Positions 1 through 9,966 are shown, numbered from the stretch's first letter. The stretch: 64,000 nt of DNA from Fen-1273 sp963837815 (GCA_963837815.1 CAWIOS010000014.1:20792-84791), one strand, 5' to 3'. Translations and numbers: made by a program. The notes: a model not told the origin generated them from the sequence alone.

Positions 1-349
1 GGTAGTCGCCGGGGGTGCGTTCACTTACCACGCAGATCAGGTGATCCCCGTCGATGTCACCGCCGGACCAGCGGAGTTTGCCAAGCGTGTCAACAGAGAC
101 TGCATAGGATTTGGACTTCCGGGCCACATGCACGTCCCGCGGTCCCGCCCGCCTGTTCGATTGTGAAGTGAAGGGCCTTTTTTCCGCGAAATGTCGCTGC
201 ATCGTAACGCGGCCACATATCCATGCATCACCCTTCAGCAATGCGCCGGTGGCCTCGTATTCGCCGCCGCCTGTCATCGCTTTGAGCGCTGTGCCTTCGA
301 TCTTGCCGTCAACAGACGATAGCATATGACAGATAATATAGGGTCGCAT
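1..349 (-). CDS. RibD C-terminal / dihydrofolate-reductase family protein (3' end outside window)
   Basis: The minus strand is open from an ATG at 349 to the window edge, giving 116 residues with no stop. The start is preceded by AAGGAAC about six bases upstream. The N-terminus MRPYIICHMLSSVDGKI is the typical opening of the RibD_C/DHFR-like fold, where the S-x-DG segment binds the nicotinamide of NADPH, and a later GDAWICGRVTM segment fits the family's G-R-x-T motif. Members reduce pyrimidine or pterin-like substrates with NADPH; the actual substrate is not known. The gene is divergent from the AraC-type regulator at 508, which may control it. Confidence 0.8.
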   Translation of the reverse strand, partial: MRPYIICHMLSSVDGKIEGTALKAMTGGGEYEATGALLKGDAWICGRVTMQRHFAEKRPFTSQSNRRAGPRDVHVARKSKSYAVSVDTLGKLRWSGGDIDGDHLICVVSERTPGDY

Positions 350-373
350 GTCACGTTCCTTTTATGCGCCGGG

Positions 374-398
374 ATTCATTGATGATAAATATATGAAT
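374..398. promoter_or_regulatory. Inverted repeat between divergent reductase and AraC genes
   Basis: ATTCAT (374-379) and ATGAAT (393-398) form perfect 6-base arms around a 13-base spacer in the shared promoter region of the two divergent genes. The spacing would place both half sites on one DNA face, so it could be an operator. No consensus is recognised, so this is only a candidate. Confidence 0.25.
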
Positions 399-507
399 TC
401 CGAAATGAGTCCTATATCCCATTGTTACGTGAAGATTGCCTAATCCTCCAGAAGTCTGGAGTCTCAGGGCTGGATTGACTATCTTATGCGAAACATTGGA
501 GCGGGCA

Positions 508-1428
508 ATGACGAAGACATCTGAAGCGGCGTTGGCCGGGCGCTTGCTTTCCACAGCATTGAAATACTGCAAAGACGAGGGGCACAATCCGACACCCCTG
601 CCGGGGCTGACGGTGATCAGGCGGGAGAGGACCATGCAGGCCACGCCTGGCATGTATACCCCGGCGGTCTGCTTCGTCCTGCAGGGGGAAAAGGCGGTAT
701 GGACCGGTAACCAGGTCTACCGCTATAACCCCACGAACTATCTTGTGACGTGCGTCGATATCCCGGCGATTGCCGAAGTCGTCGCGGCTTCGGCGATGCA
801 TCCCTTCATTTGCCTCAAGCTTGACCTCCAGGCTTCACTTGTTTACGAGATATTACAGGAGACGTCCCCGTTCGGAATGCGCACCGGCGAAGATGAGGGA
901 GGATTTTACGTGGAGAAGGTGACGCCGGATCTTGCGGGGGCCTTTGCCCGCCTGATGGCGGCGCTGGAAAACAGGAATGATCTCAGGGTGCTCGCCCCTT
1001 CCATTGTCCGTGAGATCCATTACCGGTTAATGAACTCCCGGTTCGGCGCAAAGATACGCCAGCTTGGTGTGGTCGGAAGCAAGACCCAGAGGATAGGAAA
1101 AGTCGTGGAACACCTGCAAAAGGACTATGCAACTCCCCTGCGGGTTGCCGACCTTGCGCGTATGGCAAACATGAGTCCATCTGCTTTTCACCTGCATTTT
1201 CGGCAGGTGACGAGCATGAGTCCTCTCCAGTACCAGAAACATATAAGGCTCCAGGAAGCCCGGCGGCTCCTGAGCGTCGAGACCACGGACGCGGCGAGCG
1301 TTGCGTACCGGGTGGGCTATGAAAGCCCGTCACAGTTCAGCAGGGAGTACAGAAGGCTGTTCGGCCAACCGCCGATGCGTGACATGGAATATCTCTCTCA
1401 TGCAGCACAACGGCAGGCAGGAGGATGA
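508..1428 (+). CDS. AraC family transcriptional regulator
   Basis: 306-residue regulator. The N-terminal half (about 30-185) matches the AraC_N cupin-like domain (PTPLPGLTVIRRE, then AVCFVLQGEKAVW) found in AraC proteins of the YqhC type. The C-terminal 100 residues hold two helix-turn-helix motifs (VADLARMANMSPSAFHLHF and AASVAYRVGYESPSQFSREY). The frame is open upstream to a TTG at 436, but I chose ATG 508 because GGAGCGGG lies just before it and AraC_N homologues start near here. It faces away from the reductase at 1-349, and in related genomes such regulators often control a neighbouring oxidoreductase. The effector is unknown. Confidence 0.9.
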   Translation: MTKTSEAALAGRLLSTALKYCKDEGHNPTPLPGLTVIRRERTMQATPGMYTPAVCFVLQGEKAVWTGNQVYRYNPTNYLVTCVDIPAIAEVVAASAMHPFICLKLDLQASLVYEILQETSPFGMRTGEDEGGFYVEKVTPDLAGAFARLMAALENRNDLRVLAPSIVREIHYRLMNSRFGAKIRQLGVVGSKTQRIGKVVEHLQKDYATPLRVADLARMANMSPSAFHLHFRQVTSMSPLQYQKHIRLQEARRLLSVETTDAASVAYRVGYESPSQFSREYRRLFGQPPMRDMEYLSHAAQRQAGG

Positions 1429-1489
1429 ACCGTCCGTCGCAGGCCTCAATTTGTCCTGAGAAGTGGGATACGAGCTGCCGGTTGCTCCT

Positions 1490-3883
1490 TTATCCTTCTT
1501 TCGTTCCCTCCGTGTCTGACATGCCCAACCCCATCGAGCGCAGAACCTCGAGATATCGGGGGTCGTGATGGACAATCCGGAATTCCCGCCAGGCCCTGGA
1601 ATTCGGCAGCAAGACCGACTTCTGTTCTCGTGCCCTCCGGATCCATGCGATTGTGCTGTCCGCATCACCCAACCCCGCATAGACCATCGCAATCGCAACC
1701 GGTTCAGGGGAAGCGCTCCCGTTGCCGGTCAGTAATCCCTGAAGAATCACCCGTGCGCGGGACTTCTCGCCCAGCGCCGCATACCGGTGGGCGACAAATC
1801 CCAGGTTGTTGCTTGAGAGTCCGGCAAGAGGCAGCCCGTCAAGAACCTCGAGGGCTTCCTTCGATTTTCCCTGTTCCTGCAGAATTTCACACCGAAGGGT
1901 CTTCCCGAAGAAGAACCGGGGATCGATGTCATGAATCTTCTGGACAACTGCATCGGCGCTGGCATAGTCTCCTCTGTCCAGGTACGCTTCGGCAAGATTC
2001 GTCAATACGATCGGGGAATATGGGTCCAGCTCCGCTCCTTTCTTCATTATCGTGAATGCCTGATCGTCTTTCCCCATTTCGCTCAGGAAAATGAAGTACC
2101 AGTGATACGCGGTGGCATACCCGGGGGCCTTCTCGATCGCCAGTTTGAATTCCCGTTCGGCATCTTCCCAGTCCCAGGTGTATTCCCGTATCAACCCGAG
2201 CACGGCATGCGCTTCGCCGAGGGAGTTATCAAGTTCAAGGGAACGCACCGCTTCGTCGGACGCGAGCTTCATCATGCCCTCGGATCCCTTATCCGCATAC
2301 TGTACCATAAGAGCATAGGTCTCTGCAGTCCCGAGATGAGCCAGCGCGAAATTGCGGTCGAGTGCGATGGCCTGGTGAAAATAGTCCAGCGCGCGTTCGA
2401 GGTCCGGGGCGGTCCTTTTGTTCCAGCAGTACTTTCCCTGGAGGTAGAGCCGGTACGCGGCAGGATTGGTGGTCAGGGCCCGTTCGGGTCCGGCCGATGA
2501 TGCAGTGGCGTCGGGGTCGATCCTTCGTAAGACCTCCCCGACGATCTCGTCCTGCACGGTGACGAGATCATCCATGGTACGCTTGTAATTGTCCCCCCAC
2601 ACCTGTGAGAATTCCCTGACGTCCACAAGCTCAAGGCTGAGGTCGAGCCGGTTTCCCCGTTGGACGATCCGTCCGCTGAGCACCGCATCGACACCGAGGT
2701 CTTTGCCGATGCTCCCCGGGTCCTTTGCCGAGCCCTTGAAACGGAACGAGGCGCTCCGGGGAATCACGCGCAGCCGTGGAATCTTCGAAAACTTGTTGAT
2801 GATCCCCTCGGTCACCCCGTCGCTGAGATACTCCAGGTCGGGGTTTGCTCCGACGTTTTCGAACGGGAGCACAACGAGCGAGCTGATCTGTCCCGTGTGC
2901 CGCCCGAGATATATCCACGCGGCTGCGAGGCAGAGCACGAACGCGAGCGACCCGAGGCCGATCATGATCGCCCTGCGTCTCCCCCCACCCCCGTTCCCCG
3001 GCAGGGGAGCCGATTCCCCGGTCGCACTGATCCCCGGGATTGCCGGTGCGGGTGTGCTGCGGCCTGTCAGGCGCTTCCCCGAATCCCGCTTGCAGCGTCT
3101 CAGATCTACGGAGACCTGTTTCGCGGACTGCATCCGCTCATTGGGATCTTTTGCCAGGCACTGACCCACAATCCGATCCAGCTCCGGGTCGATGCCGGGC
3201 TTGATCGCCGACATCGGTGGAGCGTCGACATTCACGATCTCATACGCCATCGCGGTCTCGTGCGTCCCGTGGAAGGGGAGATGCCCCGTAAAGAGCTCAA
3301 AAAGCACAACACCGAGCGAGAATATGTCCGAACGATGGTCTGCGTCGATACCCTGCACCTGTTCCGGTGACATGTAGCCAGCCGTGCCGATGGTGCTGCC
3401 GTTGTGCGTCAGCCTGGAAACCCCCTGGAGTTTGGCGACTCCAAAGTCCATGATCTGGACAATCCCGTCCTTCCTGACCATGATGTTGTCCGGCTTGATG
3501 TCGCGATGAACTATCCCCTTTTCATGCGCGGCAGCAAGGCCATCGGCGATCTGGATCCCGATATCGAGTGATTGACTCAGAGAAACGGCCCTGTGCTCGC
3601 GGAGCGTCTCGCCGTCGATGTACTCCATGACGATAAAAATCTGGCCGTCATGTTCCTGTATATCAATGACAGAGCAGACATTCGGATGGTTCAGGGCCGC
3701 GGCCGCCTTTGCCTCCTGCATGAATCGAGCCTTGTCCTGGTCAGACGCCCTCAGGTGAGGCGGGAGGAATTTCAACGCGACCGGCCGGTCAAGTTTCGTG
3801 TCCTCGGCCTTATAAACAACACCCATGCCGCCCTCGCCGAGTTTTTCGAGGATTCTGTAGTGAGAAATGACTGTGGGGACCAA
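1490..3883 (-). CDS. Transmembrane Ser/Thr protein kinase with TolB-like and TPR regions
   Basis: 797 residues. The kinase domain (about 8-270) has all the key motifs: GEGGMG loop at 16, lysine 38 in VALKF, HRDIKPDN at 126 and DFG at 146, so it should be catalytically active. A single membrane helix lies at about 305-326. The extracytoplasmic part begins with a TolB amino-terminal-like segment (SLVVLPFENVG) and continues with TPR repeats to about residue 780. This architecture is common in Ignavibacteria, Acidobacteria and related phyla, but its substrates are largely unknown. The start is TTG at 3883 with GAAGG upstream. It stands alone, convergent with the AraC gene. Confidence 0.92.
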   Translation of the reverse strand: MVPTVISHYRILEKLGEGGMGVVYKAEDTKLDRPVALKFLPPHLRASDQDKARFMQEAKAAAALNHPNVCSVIDIQEHDGQIFIVMEYIDGETLREHRAVSLSQSLDIGIQIADGLAAAHEKGIVHRDIKPDNIMVRKDGIVQIMDFGVAKLQGVSRLTHNGSTIGTAGYMSPEQVQGIDADHRSDIFSLGVVLFELFTGHLPFHGTHETAMAYEIVNVDAPPMSAIKPGIDPELDRIVGQCLAKDPNERMQSAKQVSVDLRRCKRDSGKRLTGRSTPAPAIPGISATGESAPLPGNGGGGRRRAIMIGLGSLAFVLCLAAAWIYLGRHTGQISSLVVLPFENVGANPDLEYLSDGVTEGIINKFSKIPRLRVIPRSASFRFKGSAKDPGSIGKDLGVDAVLSGRIVQRGNRLDLSLELVDVREFSQVWGDNYKRTMDDLVTVQDEIVGEVLRRIDPDATASSAGPERALTTNPAAYRLYLQGKYCWNKRTAPDLERALDYFHQAIALDRNFALAHLGTAETYALMVQYADKGSEGMMKLASDEAVRSLELDNSLGEAHAVLGLIREYTWDWEDAEREFKLAIEKAPGYATAYHWYFIFLSEMGKDDQAFTIMKKGAELDPYSPIVLTNLAEAYLDRGDYASADAVVQKIHDIDPRFFFGKTLRCEILQEQGKSKEALEVLDGLPLAGLSSNNLGFVAHRYAALGEKSRARVILQGLLTGNGSASPEPVAIAMVYAGLGDADSTIAWIRRAREQKSVLLPNSRAWREFRIVHHDPRYLEVLRSMGLGMSDTEGTKEG

Positions 3884-4114
3884 GGGAGCCTTCTTTGTTG
3901 GTGACCGGAGAAGCGTTCAGCCTACTGGCAGAACACCCCTTAAGGAGACTTCCGTGGCAGGGCTGCGGAAAAGAGATGTTTGCAAGGAACGTGGCTGTAA
4001 CAAGTTAAGGCGATGGGGGGATAATTGCAACCGTCTGAGTACTCGCCTGTGACGACGATCATTTCAATTTGGGATAGCTCCTAATTGGAATAAGGACGAC
4101 AAGAATCCCTGCGC

Positions 4115-6394
4115 TCAGTTTCCGCGCATCCCTGAGACCGGCGTCAACTCCTCAAGCCCCATGTCGATGTACTGTCCACCTTCTGTCTGCTTGCAGTGGA
4201 TCGCGAATGTGTTCCGTCCCGGCTTCAGGAGCTGCTCTGCCTCGATGGAGAGGGGGATGTCCTCGTACTCGGTTGAGTACCCTGCGTATGTGCCGGCGAG
4301 CGAACCGTTAATATAGAGTTCCGCGTCCTCGTCGTGGTGTATCCGCACGTTGAGTCCCGCCAGTTCCCCCTTCGGGATGGATACGTCGCGGCGAATCCAG
4401 ATATCCGGAGTTTTCCATTCCGTCCTTACGACCGCGCTGGGTGTTCCGGCCGTACCGAACCCGCCGGGACCTGTTTTCCAGTCCGAGAAATCGAAATCGG
4501 GCTCAAACCATCCGGCCTGCGGCTTCTCGAACGTGTAGCGCCATTCCTGTCCGTTCAGCTCCGACGTCGGGACGACCACGTATACCGTCGGGGGAGGAGG
4601 GACCATCCTGAAATCACCCTGGTTGACTGCCGCGATCCGCTCCTCTTCAGGTTTAACCACGCTCCTGTCATATGTCATCAGCCCGTTGCACTCGACCTCC
4701 ACGTCTGTGAGCTGAGTATACACGGCGGCCGAAAGGCCGGGGTCATCTTTCAGGGCATAAACCGTGCGCATGAACGTCTCATACTTTGACGTGAGTTCCA
4801 CTCTGTTCCCCATTCCCTGGTATCCCCAGTGCTCCTTTTTCCAGGTATGCCCGGGGATGGCCAGACCGAGCCCGCCGAATTCGCCGAGAACTATCGCCCT
4901 TGACTGTTCGGCTGCCGGAGCCTTCGGTTTCGGATACGAGTGTATGTCGTGTACGTCTCCTGCCATCTTGTCGTCCCATCCGCTTGCGTCATTCACGAGA
5001 CGCGTCGGATCCACGCTCTTCACCCACGCGGTGAGCCTCTCCGTGTCAAATTCTCCCCACCCTTCGTTGAACACGACCCACATGAGTATCGAGGGATGAT
5101 TGATGTGCGTCGCGACGAGCCGTGCGAGCTCGGCTTCGAATTCCTTCTTTCCTTCCGGCGTCTTGTTGTTTGCGCTGGGCATGTCCTGCCATACAATGAG
5201 TCCGAGCCGGTCAGCCCAGTAATACCACCGTTCCGGCTCCACCTTCACGTGCTTGCGCGCCATGTTGAACCCGAGCTTCTTCATCATCACGATATCGTTC
5301 TTCAGCGCCTCGTCCGACGGGGCCGCGTAGAGCCCGTCAGGCCAGAAGCCCTGGTCGAGCGGACCCACCTGCATGACGAACGATCCGTTGAGGAGTATCC
5401 GCGTTATCCCGCGCGCGTCTTTCCCGATGCTCACGCTCCTCATCCCGAAATAGCTCCCCGCCTCATCTAGGGTCTTCCCTCCGCGCTCCACCGAGACGTG
5501 AATGTCGTAGAGGAAGGGATCCGAAGGGGACCAGGTATGGGCGCCGGGGATGGCGATGGAGATTGGTTCACCAGGGTTTCCCGAGCCTGTGCCGGAAGTC
5601 TTCCCTCCTGAACTGACGGTCACGCGCACGCTCTCCCCGGCTCGTTTCTCCCCCGCAACGTGGACGGTGACGCCGACAGATGACGTGCCCGGATCGGGCG
5701 TGATACGTATGTCCGTAATGTGTATTTCGGGGAGAGGCTCGATCCAGACTGTTTGCCAGATGCCCGTTGTTGACGTATACCAGATGCTGCCGGGTGCCCT
5801 GACCTGTTTGCCGCGTGGCTGGTCTCCGCTGTCAGAGGGATCATACACGCCGACGATCAATTCCTGCGACTTCCCCGGCTTAAGCTGATCGGTGATGTCA
5901 AATCCAAACGGGTCGTATCCTCCCCTGTGCGTGCCGGCGGGTAAACCGTTCACGTACACCGAGGCCTCCCAGTCGACCGCCCCGAAATTAAGAAACACGC
6001 GTTTCCCCCGCCACGCCTCGGGGAGATCAAACGTCCTGCGGTACCAGAGGCGCTCGGCGCTTTTCATGACACCGCTCAGCGCGGATTCGATCGGGAACGG
6101 AACGAGAATCTCCCCGCCGAGTTCCTTTCCCGCGGGGGGTTTTTCCCCTGCTCCGGCCATTGCGTACTGCCACAGCCCGTTCAGGTTCAGCCACTCTTTC
6201 CTCGTGAGTTGCGGCCGGGGATATTCCCTGTGCGCGTTTTCCGGTGTCACAAGCCGACCCCACGAGGTGATCATACGCGCCCCCCTGGCGATGTGCCAGG
6301 TGGAGGCCGTAACGGATTTCGCAGAGGTCCCGGAAGCGAACGTGCAGGTCGTCACAAAAAGAATCGCAAGAAATGCTGTCAGGGTTGGTTTCAT
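4115..6394 (-). CDS. Glycoside hydrolase family 2 protein (beta-galactosidase/glucuronidase type)
   Basis: 759 residues with an N-terminal signal peptide (MKPTLTAFLAILFVTTCTFAS), so it is exported. The order is GH2 sugar-binding jelly roll (about 45-220), immunoglobulin-like domain (about 225-320) and TIM barrel. The barrel contains the acid/base in FNEGW near residue 444 and the nucleophile in GEFGG near 505. A second jelly-roll module, with WFEPDFDFSDW and a second YINGSLAG-type segment, fills the last 150 residues. The start is the ATG of an ATGA overlap with the GH127 stop, which implies translational coupling. GH2 enzymes cleave beta-galactosides, glucuronides, mannosides or alpha-L-arabinopyranosides; the substrate cannot be read from sequence. 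Last gene of the 11789-4115 sugar operon. Confidence 0.9.
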   Translation of the reverse strand: MKPTLTAFLAILFVTTCTFASGTSAKSVTASTWHIARGARMITSWGRLVTPENAHREYPRPQLTRKEWLNLNGLWQYAMAGAGEKPPAGKELGGEILVPFPIESALSGVMKSAERLWYRRTFDLPEAWRGKRVFLNFGAVDWEASVYVNGLPAGTHRGGYDPFGFDITDQLKPGKSQELIVGVYDPSDSGDQPRGKQVRAPGSIWYTSTTGIWQTVWIEPLPEIHITDIRITPDPGTSSVGVTVHVAGEKRAGESVRVTVSSGGKTSGTGSGNPGEPISIAIPGAHTWSPSDPFLYDIHVSVERGGKTLDEAGSYFGMRSVSIGKDARGITRILLNGSFVMQVGPLDQGFWPDGLYAAPSDEALKNDIVMMKKLGFNMARKHVKVEPERWYYWADRLGLIVWQDMPSANNKTPEGKKEFEAELARLVATHINHPSILMWVVFNEGWGEFDTERLTAWVKSVDPTRLVNDASGWDDKMAGDVHDIHSYPKPKAPAAEQSRAIVLGEFGGLGLAIPGHTWKKEHWGYQGMGNRVELTSKYETFMRTVYALKDDPGLSAAVYTQLTDVEVECNGLMTYDRSVVKPEEERIAAVNQGDFRMVPPPPTVYVVVPTSELNGQEWRYTFEKPQAGWFEPDFDFSDWKTGPGGFGTAGTPSAVVRTEWKTPDIWIRRDVSIPKGELAGLNVRIHHDEDAELYINGSLAGTYAGYSTEYEDIPLSIEAEQLLKPGRNTFAIHCKQTEGGQYIDMGLEELTPVSGMRGN

Positions 6395-8817
6395 TCTATT
6401 GTCCATTCAAAAATCCCCGCCGAGAAACCGTCTTGAAGCTGCACCTCGATGCGGAGTGATTCTGTGTTCACCGGTTCGAATGAGACTGGGATCAGCCGGT
6501 CCCTTTCGACAACATAGGGGCTCGTGTTCTGCACGGGGATCCAGTCCGCCCCGTTTTTGTACAGTATGCGCCATGACGCCGGCACGCGGCATTCTCCTTC
6601 GCCCGTGTCGTCAAACCAGTACACATGCGCACGGGTAACGCTCTGCCCTGCCGGGAAATCGTACTGAACCCACTCTGTCGTCCCCTTGTGCGGCCACCAG
6701 TGCATGTACGGGACAGATTCGTCGTGAGAACTTTTCGGGAGAAGCTGATCGTTGAGCGCGTCGGCCGCCACCCCGCGGGAGGCGGTTGCGGTGCTTCTCC
6801 GGGCGAGCGTCTGCGCGGCAAGCGGCAGCGCCCGGCCGATCGTGCGCGCTTCCCAGACGGTCATCTCGCATTTCCCCCTGTGCGCCCACGCATAGTACGG
6901 AATTGCGCGGAATTCCCGGAGGGGGCCCGCAACGACTTTTCCATCGATGGTTCGCTCGGCGGTGTATCCCCGCCCGCGAAGGAGGGTAATGCCGTTCAGC
7001 AGGTCGGCCCTGAACTCGTTCGTGATCGCGGCGGTATCCGGGATAACGATGTCTGTGACGTGGCCGTCAGGCGCATCGACCCCTTCGAGGCAATAGACGA
7101 GCGGACCCCGCTCGAGCGCCGTGAGCCCCCGGTCATCCTCGAGGCTGTCGCATGCGACGATCCGCTGGACGGGCATCGGGAGGACCAATCTGATGCTGTC
7201 CCCTTTCTTCCACGTGCGCCGGATCGGGACGTATCCGTTCACCCTCCGGAATTCCGCCGGGGTTCCGTTGACGCTGATCGTCACGCCCCCGGCGGCGGGC
7301 TGCATCACGCTGTACAACGTTCCCGGGACCGGCATACCGGTTGCCCACCCCGGGATCCTGACATTGACCGTAAATTCTTCCGCGCGTGCCGGGTCGAGCG
7401 ATATGAGCACTTCCCCCTCCCACGGGTACCGTGTCTCCTGCGTGATCGTCAGGTCCCCGCCGGGACGCGCAATTGTTCCCTTCCCCGACGCGAAAAGGTT
7501 GACGTAGACGTCGTTGCCGCGCCTGGCGTAGACGTAGCCGCCCATCCCGGCAATGAACCGGAGCACATTCGGGGGACAACAGGCGCATCCGAACCAGGGC
7601 GAGCGTTCCGCGCCGTGGAACGACCCGAGAGGATTGGGATAAAAGAACGTATCGCCGTTCATCGAAACGCCGGAGAGTATCGCGTTAGAGACGACCCGCT
7701 CGAGGACGTCGACGTACTGAGCGTCCCCCTCCAGGAGGAACATCCTCTGGCTCCAGAGCGCCAGCGCAATCGATGCGCATGTCTCGCAGTAGGCGGAAAA
7801 ATTGGGGAGCCTGTACGCCCCGCTGAACCCCTCATTCCTGCCTGCCGCCCCTATCCCACCCGTGATATAGAGCTTCCTGTTGACGACGTCCCGCCAGATC
7901 CTGTCGAGAGCCGGAATGTACGTATCGTCTCCGCCGAGCGCCGTGACGTCCGCCATCCCGGAATACATGTACGCGGCGCGGACTGCATGCCCTTCCGCCC
8001 CCTCCTGTTCCAGTATCGGCTTGTCGTCCTGCGCGTATTCCCCGAGGAGCTCATGTCCCTTTGCGTTCCCCCTCTGATCCAGGAACCACTTCGCGGTGCG
8101 GAGGTATTTCTCATCCCCCGTCACCCGGTAGAGCCTGCAGAGTCCGATTTCGATCTCCTGGTGATCGGGTACTTCGCCTCTCCTTCCGGGACCGAACGTT
8201 GCACAGACAAGATCCGCGCTCCTGAGTGCGACATTGAGAAGCGATCGCTTCCCCGTCGCCGCGTAATGGGCGGCGGCTGCCTCGTACAGGTGTCCCACTG
8301 TGTAGAGCTCGTGGCTTCCGTCTTTCATCCCTACCCACCGCTGTTTCCCCCCGGGCGGAGCGTAGTCCGGCCTGATGAGCCTGCGCGGCGTGTAGAGATA
8401 TCCGTCGGAGTCCTGCGCCGCGGCGATGAACACGATGATGGAATCTATCGTCCGCACGATCGCGCTGTCCGGGTGCGCAAGCAGGGAATAGGATGCCCCT
8501 TCGATCACCTTGTAGATGTCCGAATCGTTGAACTGGTACCCCCGGTATTTCCCCTGCTTCAGCCCGGCGGCGAATACGAAGTTGTCGATCCGTCCCGTGT
8601 TCTCGCACTCGACGAAGTTATGGGGGAGCGTGACGCGCCGGTTCACGTCGACCCTGCGCGACCAGAATCCGTCCGTAAACTGAACGGCGGTAAACGGAAT
8701 GGGCGTGATCGGGTAATCCCTGCGCGGGACGGCGGGAGTACCGCCCCGCGATGTGAAGGGAAGGAGGGAAGCCGCGACGGCGGCAGCGATAAGCGGAAGA
8801 CGCATTGTCATTGTCAC
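6391..8817 (-). CDS. GH127 family beta-L-arabinofuranosidase-like protein
   Basis: 808 residues, with a short signal peptide after MRLPLIAAAVAASLLP. It matches the GH127 (formerly DUF1680) family. The zinc/cysteine site of the characterised Bifidobacterium enzyme is present: the C-E-T-C stretch supplies Glu345 and Cys347, and CACCPPN supplies Cys413 and Cys414, one of which acts as the nucleophile. Known members release beta-L-arabinofuranose from arabinan-type side chains. About 160 residues at the C-terminus form an added beta domain. The GTG at 8817 has AGG five bases upstream; ATG 8811 and ATG 8805 are alternatives. It overlaps the GH2 gene by four bases and follows the mutarotase after six. 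Confidence 0.9.
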   Translation of the reverse strand: MTMTMRLPLIAAAVAASLLPFTSRGGTPAVPRRDYPITPIPFTAVQFTDGFWSRRVDVNRRVTLPHNFVECENTGRIDNFVFAAGLKQGKYRGYQFNDSDIYKVIEGASYSLLAHPDSAIVRTIDSIIVFIAAAQDSDGYLYTPRRLIRPDYAPPGGKQRWVGMKDGSHELYTVGHLYEAAAAHYAATGKRSLLNVALRSADLVCATFGPGRRGEVPDHQEIEIGLCRLYRVTGDEKYLRTAKWFLDQRGNAKGHELLGEYAQDDKPILEQEGAEGHAVRAAYMYSGMADVTALGGDDTYIPALDRIWRDVVNRKLYITGGIGAAGRNEGFSGAYRLPNFSAYCETCASIALALWSQRMFLLEGDAQYVDVLERVVSNAILSGVSMNGDTFFYPNPLGSFHGAERSPWFGCACCPPNVLRFIAGMGGYVYARRGNDVYVNLFASGKGTIARPGGDLTITQETRYPWEGEVLISLDPARAEEFTVNVRIPGWATGMPVPGTLYSVMQPAAGGVTISVNGTPAEFRRVNGYVPIRRTWKKGDSIRLVLPMPVQRIVACDSLEDDRGLTALERGPLVYCLEGVDAPDGHVTDIVIPDTAAITNEFRADLLNGITLLRGRGYTAERTIDGKVVAGPLREFRAIPYYAWAHRGKCEMTVWEARTIGRALPLAAQTLARRSTATASRGVAADALNDQLLPKSSHDESVPYMHWWPHKGTTEWVQYDFPAGQSVTRAHVYWFDDTGEGECRVPASWRILYKNGADWIPVQNTSPYVVERDRLIPVSFEPVNTESLRIEVQLQDGFSAGIFEWTIE

Positions 8818-8823
8818 CGGCGC

Positions 8824-9966
8824 CTATTGCGTGGAGAATCTGTACACTGTCGTGGAGGAGAACTTCTCCCCGGGGCGGAGCACCGTTGTCGGAAACGACG
8901 GCTTGTTCGGAGAATCGGGGAAGTGCTGCGTCTCAAGGCAGAGGCCAGTCCTGTACGCGTACGGTTTCCCCCCCTTGCCGATTGCCGTCCCGTCAAGGAA
9001 GTTTCCCGTGTAGAACTGCACCCCGGGCTGTGTCGTCCACACTTCCATTACGCGTCCCGACGTGCTCTCGGTGACACGCGCCGCGAGTGAGAGCCCAACG
9101 CCCGTCCGGTTCAGGACCCAGTTGTGATCGTATCCCCTGCCGAGCCTGAGCTGTTCGTCGTTCGCGCCGATGCGGGCTCCCACGGCGGTGGGCGTCCGGA
9201 AATCCATCGGCGTCCCCTCGACCGGCCGTATCTCTCCCGTCGTGATAAGCCCCGAATCGACAGGTGTAAACGCGTTGGCGTTCAGCATCACCTGGTGCGA
9301 AAGTATGTCGCCGTTTCCCGCTCCGGCGAGGTTGAAGTACGAATGATGCGTGAGGTTCAGTACCGTAGGCTTGTCCGTCGTTGCGGCGTAGTCGATCCGC
9401 AGCTCGTTCGAATCGGTGAGCGTGTACACAACGTTCACCTTCAGATTCCCCGGATACCCTTCCTCCCCCTCCTTGCTCAGGTAGGAGAGCGAGAGAACGG
9501 GCTGTGTCGCGGGGGTGGTTTCATCGACCTCCCAGACCACCCTGTCGAACCCTTTCAGCCCCCCGTGGAGCGTGTTTGCGCCGTCGTTCACGTTGAGCGT
9601 GTACTCTTTTCCGTCAAGCGTGAACCGGGCCTTTCCGATCCTGTTCCCGTACCGCCCCACGATCGCTCCGAAATACGATTTTCCCGTCATGTATGACGCG
9701 AGCGAATCGTATCCGAGGACGACGTCGGCAGGTTTCTTCGATCTGTCGGGGACCGTGAGGGAAACGACGGTGCCGCCGTAGTTCGTGATGCGCGCCTCCA
9801 TTCCCGACGCATTCCTGAGCGTGTAGAGGAAAACGTCCTTCCCGTCGGCATTGCCGAACGGTGCGCGTGCTCTCCGCGGCGACTCCGGGGTTGATGTCGA
9901 GCAGCCCGCAACCGCGAGTGATGCAGCCGCAACGAGCGTGAGCATGCAGGGGAAAAATTGTGTCAT
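8824..9966 (-). CDS. Aldose 1-epimerase (mutarotase), lipoprotein
   Basis: 380 residues. It interconverts alpha and beta anomers of aldoses such as galactose or arabinose. Family signatures are GRYGNRIG, GGLKGFD, NLTHHSYFNLAG (general acid His) and ETQHFPDSPN (catalytic Glu near residue 340). The N-terminus has a lipobox (LAVAGC, Cys22), so this copy sits on a periplasmic membrane face rather than in the cytoplasm. The frame is open far upstream, but ATG 9966 forms an ATGA overlap with the transporter stop and has AGGAAC before it. In this operon it probably converts freed sugar to the anomer taken up by the symporter. Confidence 0.93.
   Translation of the reverse strand: MTQFFPCMLTLVAAASLAVAGCSTSTPESPRRARAPFGNADGKDVFLYTLRNASGMEARITNYGGTVVSLTVPDRSKKPADVVLGYDSLASYMTGKSYFGAIVGRYGNRIGKARFTLDGKEYTLNVNDGANTLHGGLKGFDRVVWEVDETTPATQPVLSLSYLSKEGEEGYPGNLKVNVVYTLTDSNELRIDYAATTDKPTVLNLTHHSYFNLAGAGNGDILSHQVMLNANAFTPVDSGLITTGEIRPVEGTPMDFRTPTAVGARIGANDEQLRLGRGYDHNWVLNRTGVGLSLAARVTESTSGRVMEVWTTQPGVQFYTGNFLDGTAIGKGGKPYAYRTGLCLETQHFPDSPNKPSFPTTVLRPGEKFSSTTVYRFSTQ

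Noticed and set aside
6625..9090. Open frame of 821 codons on the + strand
   Set aside because: It lies opposite the GH127 gene and mirrors its codon pattern in high-GC DNA; its product is rich in Arg, Pro and Asp with no domain.
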